From an uncultured Oscillibacter sp. (GTDB lineage: Bacteria; Bacillota; Clostridia; Oscillospirales; Oscillospiraceae): 28,862 bases of DNA. The notes under the pieces are model-generated. The model was not told the origin of the DNA. It made no database searches and saw only the letters and a list, made by a program, of their open reading frames with translations. Positions within the stretch are counted from its first letter, which is position 1. Every line of letters begins with the position of its first letter. A program made the translations under genes and the position numbers. Location: contig NZ_CAJTUX010000037.1 of assembly GCF_910579365.1 (NCBI RefSeq), positions 1 to 28,862 of the forward strand, in the 5' to 3' direction. Shown piece by piece: positions 22,450 through 28,862 of the stretch.

Positions 22450-25400
22450 ATGAAACGAATTTTTCCCCAGGCGCTTTCCCTGCTCCTTGCCCTCTCCCTT
22501 CTGGCGGCGCTGGCGGCGCCCGCCCTGGCCTCGGAGGCCATGGGGGACGACCTCACCACGGCGGACACCCTGCTGAACCGGGAGACGCAGCTGTCCACCA
22601 ACGTTTTCTGGAGTACCGTCAGCTCCGATTACCGGACGGAGAACCTGATTACATACACGCCCAATGACGCCGTCACCCCCATTGTCACCTACGGCGGCGT
22701 CCTCACGGACCGGAGCAGCGTCTCCAACACTGCCAAGGCCCTGGAGGAGCAGGGCTGGCGGGTGGTGGCCGGCATCAACGGCGATTTTTACAACGTGAAC
22801 AACGGCCTGCCCATCGGCATCGTGGTCACCCAGGGTCAGCTGCGCTCCAGCGACGGGGGCTATCACGCCATCGGCTTCCGCGCCGACGGCACCGCCATTC
22901 TGGGCAAGCCCGGCGTTTCCGCCAATGTGACCTACACCGTCCAGAACGGCACCGGCCTGCCCCTTACCGACCAGGAGGGGAACCCCCTCTACGACGAGCT
23001 GGGCAGCCCCCTCTACGACGGCACCGGCCAGCTTCTGGAAAAATCCCTCCGCGTCTCCGCTGTCAACAAGGCCCGGACGGAGGCGGGGGTGTTCCTGTAC
23101 ACCTATGACTTCAACGCCTCCCACACCACCGGCAGCACCCAGCCCGGCGTGGACGTAATCTGCTCCGTGCAGGAGGGGACGCTGGCCATCGGCGGCACGA
23201 TGACGCTGACGGTGGACCGGGTGGCGGAGGGAGAGGCCTCCCCGGTGCTGGCGCCCCATCAGGTGGTGCTCACCGCCAACGGCCAGGCGGCGGCGGAGAC
23301 CCTGGCTGCCCTTCGCTCCATTCCGGCGGGGGCGGTGCTGACGCTGTCCCTCACCGCCGCTGACCCCGGCTGGAACGATGTGCAGTACGCCGTGGGCAGT
23401 CTGTATGCCCTGGTGCAGAACGGGGCCGCGGTCCCCGGCCTTCCCTCCGGCGCGGCCCCCCGCACCGCCGTGGGCCAGCGGTACGACGGCAGTTTGATCT
23501 TTTACACCATTGACGGCCGGAAGGCCGGTCACTCCATCGGGGCCACCATGGACCAAGTGGCCCGGCGGCTGGTCGAGCTGGGCTGCGTCACCGCCCTGTG
23601 CCTGGACGGCGGCGGGTCCACCACCCTGACCGTCACGAAGCCCACGGAGTACGCTGCCCGGCGGATCAACCAGCCCTCTGACCGGGTGGAGCGCTCCGTG
23701 TCCAACCAGGTTTTCCTGGTGGCCACCAACCAGCCCACCGGGCAGCTGGACCACTTCCACGTCAGCGCCGACAACGCCTACGTCCTGGCGGGCAGCAGCG
23801 TGCTTCTCTCCGCCGCCGCCATCGACACCCATTATATTCCCATGGACGAGGGCTATGAGCTCACCGCCTCCGCCGGGACCCTGGCGGGCGATGTCCTCAC
23901 CACCCCCCTGGAGGGCGGGGACATCACCGTCACCGCCCAGGGCGGCGGCGGACAGGGCTCCGCCGTAATCCACGCCATCGCCGCGCCGGACGGCGTGGCG
24001 GTCCGGAACGCGGATGACGCCATCATCACGGAGCTGAGCGCCGCCCCGGGTACCTCCGTCCAGCTCCACGGCTCCGCCGCCTACCGCCACCTGCCCCTGA
24101 AGGCGGACCCGGCGGCCTTCACCTGGGCTCTGGAGGGGGACATCGGCACGATTGACGAGAACGGCCTCTTCACCGCCACGGCCCTGGGCACGGGAAAAAT
24201 CACCGTCTCCGCCGGGCCCCAGAGCGCCAGCATCGATGTGACGGTCTCCACCCAGCACCTGGAGACGCTGGAGGACTTCGAAGGCGAGAGCACCATCTTC
24301 CGGGGCTCCGGCGAGGGGGCCAATTTCAGCCTGAACCGGGACGGGAACTATGTCCGCATGGGCGGAGGTTCCGGCAGGCTGGAGTATGACCTTACCCAGG
24401 GCGCGGCCCGCTGGAACGCCACGATTCAGCCCGCCGTTTTGAAAGAACCCTATACCGGACTGAACCTCTGGGTGAACAGCAACGGCTCCGGCAATACGCT
24501 GTCCCTCCTCTACAGCGCCGGTGAGGAGGAGACGCAGGTCCTGCCGCTGACCACTCTGGACGTGTCCGGCTGGAAGCAGGTCTCCGTGAACAACCTCACC
24601 CCCGGCATGACCATCCGGGGCCTGGAGGTCAGCGGCACGGGCAAGGGCGTCCTCTATCTGGACCAGGTGGTGGGCACCTTTGACAGCATCGTGGACAGCG
24701 CGGCCCCTGTAATTACGGCGGAGCTGAACCAGGAGGAGCGGACCGTCACCGGGGCGGTGCAGGACGCCGTGGACGGCATTCTCCCGGCCAAGGACGTGAC
24801 CGTCTCCTATAACGGCGCGGACGGCTCGTCCCTGGGCGGGTACGACCCCGCCACAGGCCGCTTCACCGTGACGCTCCCCGACTCTGGAGAGCGCCAGGAG
24901 ATGAGCCGGGTCACCGTCACCGCCAAAGACCGTTCCGGTAACATCGGCCGGGTTTCCGTGGACATACCGGCCTATGCTGTGGAGCACAAGTTCACGGATA
25001 CCGCGGAGTACTGGGGCGCGGACTACTGTGACTTCCTGTACAACAACGATATTTCCAAGGGCTATGACGACGGGACCTTCCGGCCCGACGAGCTGCTGAC
25101 CCGCCTGGACTTCTCCGTCATGCTCTACAACGCCCTGAGGCTGGACCCGGCGAAGTACGCAGAGGTCTCCCTGCCCTTCGCGGACCTGGACCAGATTCCG
25201 GAGCAGGCCCTGCCCGCCGTCCGGGCGCTGTATAAGGAAGGCGTGGTCACCGGCTCCGCCGGGAAGGACGGGAAGCTCTTCTTCAACCCCGCCGGGAACC
25301 TGACGCGGGCCCAGGCGGCGGCCATGATCGGCCGGTCCCAGGAGAAGGGATACGCCGCGCCGGAGCTGGCCTTCGCCGACGCCGGGGAGATTCCCGGGTA

Positions 25401-25527
25401 CGCGAACTTCTACATCCGCACCATGTCGGCTCAGGGGATTCTCAGCGGCTATGCCGACGGGACCTTCCGCCCCCAGGCCAACATCACCCGGGGACAGATG
25501 GCCAAGATTCTTTATACCATGCTGTAA
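22450..25527 (+). CDS. Secreted phosphodiester glycosidase-like protein with SLH anchor
   Basis: A 1025-residue exported protein. A signal peptide (1-27, LLLALSLLAALAAPALA) precedes an NAGPA/DUF2233-type phosphodiester glycosidase domain (about 70-425). Conserved parts are VVAGINGDFYNVNNGLPIGI, APRTAVGQRYDG, and LDGGGSTTL near 385. Two Ig/BIG2-like units follow (about 430-610, WALEGDIGTIDENGLFTA), then a jelly-roll-like region (about 615-760), another Ig-like strand module, and three SLH domains (about 846-1025, FTDTAEYWGADYCDFLYNN, DGTFRPDELLTR, FRPQANITRGQMAKIL). The enzyme family removes sugar from phosphodiester linkages; here it would act on cell-surface or teichoic-acid-type polymers, an inference. 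GGAGG lies six bases before the ATG. It is transcribed alone and shares an upstream block with the other SLH gene. Confidence 0.88.
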   Translation: MKRIFPQALSLLLALSLLAALAAPALASEAMGDDLTTADTLLNRETQLSTNVFWSTVSSDYRTENLITYTPNDAVTPIVTYGGVLTDRSSVSNTAKALEEQGWRVVAGINGDFYNVNNGLPIGIVVTQGQLRSSDGGYHAIGFRADGTAILGKPGVSANVTYTVQNGTGLPLTDQEGNPLYDELGSPLYDGTGQLLEKSLRVSAVNKARTEAGVFLYTYDFNASHTTGSTQPGVDVICSVQEGTLAIGGTMTLTVDRVAEGEASPVLAPHQVVLTANGQAAAETLAALRSIPAGAVLTLSLTAADPGWNDVQYAVGSLYALVQNGAAVPGLPSGAAPRTAVGQRYDGSLIFYTIDGRKAGHSIGATMDQVARRLVELGCVTALCLDGGGSTTLTVTKPTEYAARRINQPSDRVERSVSNQVFLVATNQPTGQLDHFHVSADNAYVLAGSSVLLSAAAIDTHYIPMDEGYELTASAGTLAGDVLTTPLEGGDITVTAQGGGGQGSAVIHAIAAPDGVAVRNADDAIITELSAAPGTSVQLHGSAAYRHLPLKADPAAFTWALEGDIGTIDENGLFTATALGTGKITVSAGPQSASIDVTVSTQHLETLEDFEGESTIFRGSGEGANFSLNRDGNYVRMGGGSGRLEYDLTQGAARWNATIQPAVLKEPYTGLNLWVNSNGSGNTLSLLYSAGEEETQVLPLTTLDVSGWKQVSVNNLTPGMTIRGLEVSGTGKGVLYLDQVVGTFDSIVDSAAPVITAELNQEERTVTGAVQDAVDGILPAKDVTVSYNGADGSSLGGYDPATGRFTVTLPDSGERQEMSRVTVTAKDRSGNIGRVSVDIPAYAVEHKFTDTAEYWGADYCDFLYNNDISKGYDDGTFRPDELLTRLDFSVMLYNALRLDPAKYAEVSLPFADLDQIPEQALPAVRALYKEGVVTGSAGKDGKLFFNPAGNLTRAQAAAMIGRSQEKGYAAPELAFADAGEIPGYANFYIRTMSAQGILSGYADGTFRPQANITRGQMAKILYTML

Positions 25528-25540
25528 GACGAAAAAAGCG

Positions 25541-25572
25541 AGACCCGGCGTTTACGCCGGGTCTTGCCTTTT
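25541..25572 (+). terminator. Terminator of the second SLH gene
   Basis: A perfect 10-bp stem AGACCCGGCG (25541-25550) with 25555-25564 and loop TTTA, followed by TTGCCTTTT. Confidence 0.88.
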
Positions 25573-25757
25573 GTCAAAAACCGTTTTCTTCTGGCAACAG
25601 GGCGCCGCAGCAATGCAAAGGCAGGCGGCTGGCCGCTTCCTCCGAGAGGAGGTGAGGCTGCATGCGGATTACGCTGCATATCGGGGCCTTTTGACTGAGA
25701 GCAAAAAACAGTTTTCATTTATTTGACTATCTTATTCATTAAAAAATCAATCCGATG
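25573..25757 (+). other. Island boundary with a decayed short reading frame
   Basis: Composition changes here from GC-rich to AT-rich. The segment holds a GCGG/CCGC hairpin and a CCTCC-GAGA-GGAGG hairpin (25639-25652) that hides a ribosome site. Behind it a tiny frame at 25662-25694 encodes only MRITLHIGAF before a stop. From memory, a similar ribosome site plus an M-R-I-T-L-H-I-G start, followed by a longer basic peptide, recurs in gut Clostridia. A one-base slip would continue the frame here (LTESKKQFSFI), so this may be a broken copy. No terminator for the AT-rich operon is clear. Confidence 0.35.
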
Positions 25758-27368
25758 TCATTCAGAAAGGCGCACAATCGAATTAGCTATTTCTGCCATA
25801 TGTGAATCATGCGTGATAATGATACAAATTTTATCTGCAAATAATGTATTTACCGATTCCCGCACCAATTCTTGGGTATCGACATCTAAGTTGGATGTTG
25901 CTTCATCAAAAATCACAACATCTGGATTTTTGATAATCATTCTTGCAAACGCAATTTTCTGTCTTTGTCCACCAGATAAATTCTTCCCGTTTTCACTTAT
26001 TATAGTTTTTAGTCCATTTTCAAATTCAGACATATCAAGTCCCGCTTTTTGGAGAATTGAAGTAATTTTGTTTTCTGTCAGCTGTGGCGCAGCATACATC
26101 AGATTATCTATCAAAGTTCCAGAGAACAAAACAATATTTTGTGCCACAATGCCTATTTTTTCTCTTAAATCAGATAACGAGATTTCTTTCAATTCTATGT
26201 TGTTTATCTTTATAGAACCTTTGTAGTTTTTATAAAATCCCATGAGCAACTTAGCAATCGTTGTCTTACCGCTTCCGTTTTTTCCGAGTAATGCAATTTT
26301 CTCATTTTTATGAATAACCATATTAAAGTCTTGAATAACATTGTGGTTCGTGTACCCAAATGAAACATCTGTAAACGATACTTTGGTAACGTTCTCTATT
26401 TTTCTCTTTCCCTCAATTTCATTCTCTGTTTTAAGCCTTAAAATAGTACCGATTCTAGATAAAGCAGCAGTCCCCGGCTGCACCATAACACGAATACTTG
26501 CCAAAATTTGTATAGGTGCAAATATTACTGTTGCATACTGTGAAACTGCCCAGTAATCGCCCATAGACATTTTTCCATTAATTATAAATAATCCAGAACA
26601 GATAATGAGTAAAACTGAAAATATATTAGTAAAACCTTGTATACCCTCAGAAGCAAGGTTCATTTTCTTATTACGTTTTATGGATTGTTCTGCAACATTT
26701 CTTATTTGCTTAGCCATTTCATTTGCCCGCTGTTTTTCTAAATTCATTTCTTTAATCGTTGAAATACCACCTATATTTTCTTGAATCTTTCCGGATGTTT
26801 GTGCATTAGCTTCAAGTAATGCTTTTGAAACTTTTTTAATTTGTATACTTGAATAATTAGTAAAGTAATACAAAACAGGCAAAAATATAATCAATATCAA
26901 GGATAATTCCCAACGTATCGACAATATAAATATCCACGCTCCAACACACGAAAATATACTGGTCAAAAATTTTAAAAATACAGGCGAGAAAAAAACATTT
27001 AGGGAATCAGTTTCTTTTACACGTTCTAAAATATAGCCTGTCTGTTGTTTATCAAAAAACTCCATAGGCAATTTTAAAACCTTTGAAATCAAGTCATTTT
27101 TAATATCTGCAACAAAGTAGTTGCTAGTCCGGATCAATGATTGGCTGATTAAATAATTAGCAAAAAAACTGATAGTATAAACAAATAGCAGGCATATTCC
27201 GCTCAACAAAACGGTTTTTATTGATAGCCTTGCAATACCGTAATCCAGGAGGATTCTTGTAATGAACGGCGGGCACAAAGTTATAAAGGATGAAAAGAGC
27301 ATTAGTGCTAATAGCGCACAAACTTTTTTCCTTTTGAAATAGGATAATAAATAGCCATAGTTTTTCAT
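25758..27368 (-). CDS. ABC exporter, fused membrane and ATPase domains
   Basis: A 536-residue half-transporter. Six membrane helices lie in about residues 14-300 (exporter fold with the long coupling region EFFDKQQTGYILERVKETDS). The ATPase domain (about 328-536) has Walker A GKNGSGKTT (362-370), Q-loop Gln410, signature LSGGQ (464-468), Walker B VVIFDEA with Asp488-Glu489, and H-loop His520. All catalytic parts are present, so it should be active as a dimer. It ends 16 residues after the H-loop, without the usual 25-35-residue tail, and has no C39 peptidase domain. The substrate could be a peptide, lipid or drug. Its start overlaps the regulator's stop (ATGA). AT-rich codon use differs sharply from all upstream genes, indicating acquisition by transfer. 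Confidence 0.92.
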   Translation of the reverse strand: MKNYGYLLSYFKRKKVCALLALMLFSSFITLCPPFITRILLDYGIARLSIKTVLLSGICLLFVYTISFFANYLISQSLIRTSNYFVADIKNDLISKVLKLPMEFFDKQQTGYILERVKETDSLNVFFSPVFLKFLTSIFSCVGAWIFILSIRWELSLILIIFLPVLYYFTNYSSIQIKKVSKALLEANAQTSGKIQENIGGISTIKEMNLEKQRANEMAKQIRNVAEQSIKRNKKMNLASEGIQGFTNIFSVLLIICSGLFIINGKMSMGDYWAVSQYATVIFAPIQILASIRVMVQPGTAALSRIGTILRLKTENEIEGKRKIENVTKVSFTDVSFGYTNHNVIQDFNMVIHKNEKIALLGKNGSGKTTIAKLLMGFYKNYKGSIKINNIELKEISLSDLREKIGIVAQNIVLFSGTLIDNLMYAAPQLTENKITSILQKAGLDMSEFENGLKTIISENGKNLSGGQRQKIAFARMIIKNPDVVIFDEATSNLDVDTQELVRESVNTLFADKICIIITHDSHMAEIANSIVRLSE

Positions 27369-28360
27369 AAATATTCCTTCAATATTTGATTTAGTTCAAT
27401 AAATGCAGACGTATTTCTTATTAGATCAAACGGCTGGCTTGAAAACCCTGACACAAAAACATGGATAAGCATACGATCTTTTATGGGATCTTCCTTATAC
27501 ATTGTGATAAAGTTTTGTATTAATTCTAAAGCTGCATTTTTTTGACTGCTTAGACAATAAACATATGCCATGTTCATATAAACCATAAAATATAAATTAC
27601 GGCTTAGCCCTAATACTGTTATAAGAGCGCATTGCTTTTCTAAAATATCTTTTGTGCAAGTCAAGTCGTTTTTTATCCAATATGATACCTTATTACGCAA
27701 TTCATATATCAACTGTATTCCTAACATATTTATTGCTGAATCTATTATGTCAATGGCATTTGCATTATTTTCTCTTAGTATTAGACTATTCTTCATGTCT
27801 ATTGCCATAAATTCATTTTCATCAACAAGGCAGGCAGACGCATCTTCGTACTTTTTAATCATAATAAACAAATGTGCAAGCAAGAAATGTTTTTGTGACT
27901 GAACACTATCATCTATACATCTCTGACATATTAAAATCATCTGACGGATTAAATTTTCACGAATTTCGGAATCTTTTTCTAAAGCTAGATATGGAAGTAC
28001 ATTTTTTAGCAAATCAATCTTTATCCTATCATTTGTTGGATATAAATAAACCAGCCTTTTAATCCGCTCAATTCCATGAAGGCACTTCCCGCTTGCAAAT
28101 AACTTTATACATTCCTGCCTGTTTTTTAGATATTCTTCTTCCGACAAATCATTTGAAAATCCAAACAGACAATCAATGGAAATATGAAAATATCTGGCAA
28201 TCACGGGGAACAGTGTAATATCTGGATACATTTGTCCATTTTCCCATTTAGAAATTGCTGCGCTTGAAACGCCCAATACTTCCGCTAACTCTTCTTGTGT
28301 AATACCCTTTGCTTTGCGTAATCCTTGTATAATTTTTCCAACAGGTAATCGCTCCATCAT
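27365..28360 (-). CDS. XRE-type regulator with long helical C-terminus
   Basis: A 331-residue protein. An N-terminal Cro/C1-type helix-turn-helix (about 9-64: IQGLRKAKGITQEELAEVLG, SSAAISKWENGQMYPDI, ISIDCLFGF) is followed by about 260 helical residues with a TPR-like rhythm (FLLAHLFIMIKKYEDASACL, YMNMAYVYCLSSQKNAALEL). This layout resembles regulators that sense a peptide or protein through TPR-like repeats, but no family is certain. It is the first gene of the operon and overlaps the ABC exporter by four bases, so it likely controls that exporter in response to a ligand. Two ATGs open the frame; GGAGGAGG is five bases before the first, which is used. GC content is as low as that of the exporter. 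Confidence 0.86.
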   Translation of the reverse strand: MMERLPVGKIIQGLRKAKGITQEELAEVLGVSSAAISKWENGQMYPDITLFPVIARYFHISIDCLFGFSNDLSEEEYLKNRQECIKLFASGKCLHGIERIKRLVYLYPTNDRIKIDLLKNVLPYLALEKDSEIRENLIRQMILICQRCIDDSVQSQKHFLLAHLFIMIKKYEDASACLVDENEFMAIDMKNSLILRENNANAIDIIDSAINMLGIQLIYELRNKVSYWIKNDLTCTKDILEKQCALITVLGLSRNLYFMVYMNMAYVYCLSSQKNAALELIQNFITMYKEDPIKDRMLIHVFVSGFSSQPFDLIRNTSAFIELNQILKEYL

Positions 28361-28377
28361 ATTTTCCTCCTCCTCGT

Positions 28378-28406
28378 ATTGTACGATTTTTAAATTCCGA
28401 TTTCCA
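28378..28406 (-). promoter_or_regulatory. Possible promoter of the XRE-ABC operon
   Basis: On the minus strand: TGGAAA (28406-28401), 17-base spacer, TACAAT (28383-28378). It would leave a leader of only about ten bases, so an upstream alternative within the AT-rich inverted-repeat region is possible. Confidence 0.45.
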
Positions 28407-28441
28407 TGTATAAGCGGTCAACAATAACTACAATTTCTTAT

Positions 28442-28490
28442 AACCTATTGTTAATATAGCATTGTACCCAAAAATTATTTACAATAGGTT
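28442..28490. promoter_or_regulatory. Long inverted repeat, candidate operator of the XRE regulator
   Basis: AACCTATTGT (28442-28451) is repeated inverted and exactly as ACAATAGGTT (28481-28490), 39 bases apart start to start. The arms are on the same helical face if the repeat is 10-10.5 bases. It lies just upstream of the XRE gene, in the place expected for autoregulation. Confidence 0.5.
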
Positions 28491-28528
28491 TTATGGAATA
28501 AAGAATGAGAGGGATTCCGTAGTAGTCG

Positions 28529-28570
28529 GCATTGTGGAAAAATCCAAAAGTTTAGATCTTTCCACAATGC
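28529..28570. repeat. 12-bp inverted repeat hairpin
   Basis: GCATTGTGGAAA (28529-28540) and TTTCCACAATGC (28559-28570) are exact complements around an 18-base AT-rich loop. The following plus-strand sequence is T-rich (TTGTCTTTTGG) but not a clean T tract. Function is unknown: terminator or recombination/operator site. Confidence 0.6.
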
Positions 28571-28693
28571 TTGTCTTTTGGTTTTTGGTTTCTTTGGTTC
28601 GCAATAGTGTGGTGCTGGCGGTCTATCTCTTGTTTTCGGTTGCTTGCTTCTTTACCGTACATGAGCATTACGGTAAGGATTGTTGTGAAACGA

Positions 28694-28730
28694 AGAAACC
28701 GCCACCCGGCACGGTGGCGGTTTCTATTTT
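28694..28730. terminator. Strong bidirectional terminator
   Basis: AGAAACCGCCAC (28694-28705) pairs perfectly with 28714-28725 around an eight-base loop, followed by ATTTT. No defended gene ends at it, so it may belong to a small RNA or a lost gene. Confidence 0.8.
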
Positions 28731-28843
28731 GAAACACTGAATCAATCGGGCCAGCCGCTTTGCTGCGTAAGCGTCAAATTCCCCCACACCTTGCCGGAGA
28801 GCAGAGAAAATGAGAAAATGCAATAGAGTCTGGTGTAGTGCCG

Positions 28844-28862
28844 TGTACTATCAGATAGTACA
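28844..28862. promoter_or_regulatory. Palindrome at window end, candidate operator
   Basis: TGTACTAT-CAG-ATAGTACA is an exact 8-bp inverted repeat with a three-base centre. TACTAT/ATAGTA arms are typical of dimeric repressor sites (PadR-like regulators use similar ones), so a regulated gene may lie just beyond the window. Confidence 0.45.

Larger units (their letters stand above)
28571..28862. other. Gene-free AT-rich to mixed segment at window end
   Basis: No reading frame here has a ribosome site and a recognisable product. Frames of 61 and 92 residues run through the hairpins on opposite strands. TTACCGT (28652-28658) pairs with ACGGTAA (28670-28676). A terminator and a terminal palindrome are listed separately. 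Composition becomes more balanced after about 28740, which may mark the right edge of the island. Confidence 0.5.

Noticed and set aside
22378..24987. Long minus-strand open frame opposite the glycosidase-SLH gene
   Set aside because: Composition is the antisense mirror of the real gene, no ribosome site or domain, and it would cross the promoter of the real gene.
28552..28737. Open frame of 61 residues on the minus strand
   Set aside because: It is read through the terminator stem, has no ribosome site and encodes a low-complexity basic sequence without known domains.
28462..28740. Open frame of 92 residues on the plus strand with a hydrophobic middle, resembling a small membrane toxin
   Set aside because: No ribosome site before its start, it begins inside the operator-like inverted repeat and runs through two hairpins and the terminator stem; an opposing frame covers the same bases.
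28810..28862. ATG with GGAGAG upstream opening a frame to the window end (MRKCNRVW...)
   Set aside because: Only 17 codons are visible and they include the palindrome, so coding cannot be judged.

Overview
The first 25.5 kb is GC-rich, with strong Shine-Dalgarno sites, consensus sigma-A promoters and tight stem-loop terminators. It encodes typical Firmicute proteins: two proteins with S-layer homology (SLH) domains, a DUF4317 protein, the ECF-type vitamin transporter component QueT, RF2 and Tex. This suggests a high-GC gut Clostridium-group organism of the Oscillospiraceae type (Flavonifractor/Oscillibacter/Lawsonibacter-like). That placement is inferred from gene content only. The last ~3 kb (about 25.7-28.8 kb) is strikingly AT-rich and looks horizontally acquired.

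Layout. 1-0.4 kb: the 5' part of a tRNA-Ala(GGC) with its own promoter, and a YtxH-like small membrane protein, both on the minus strand. 0.5-1.6 kb: a histidine-phosphatase/GNAT fusion. 1.65-2.9 kb: a yybP-ykoY (Mn2+) riboswitch whose expression platform can be read base by base, controlling a CaCA-family cation antiporter. 2.9-5.2 kb, minus: a DUF1538 membrane protein followed by a tandem PII-like protein. 5.3-6.6 kb: DUF4317 protein. 6.6-7.7 kb, minus: LacI-family regulator. 7.85-8.5 kb: QueT behind a compact leader resembling a preQ1 riboswitch. 8.7-11.1 kb: ECF sigma factor overlapping a single-pass membrane protein that is probably its anti-sigma factor. 11.1-12.2 kb, minus: membrane-anchored C39-like cysteine peptidase. 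12.3-16.8 kb, minus: a 1498-residue SLH surface protein with about seven tandem ~125-residue repeats. 17.1-22.0 kb: prfB (RF2, without the usual frameshift site), a MATE transporter and tex. 22.1 kb, minus: a 60-residue ferredoxin. 22.45-25.5 kb: a secreted phosphodiester-glycosidase-like protein with three SLH domains.

Island. After the terminator of the second SLH gene there is a short decayed segment (25.57-25.76 kb), then an AT-rich two-gene operon on the minus strand. It encodes an XRE/HTH regulator with a long helical C-terminus, overlapping by 4 bp an ABC exporter. Upstream lies a long inverted repeat that could be the operator. The last ~370 bases hold hairpins, a strong bidirectional terminator and a palindrome, but no gene I can defend.

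The genes form several small independent units rather than one pathway. The main links are regulatory. The two SLH surface proteins share an identically spaced sequence block upstream of their start codons. Riboswitch-type leaders control the antiporter and QueT. No CRISPR array, complete insertion sequence or recognisable multi-gene defence system is visible.
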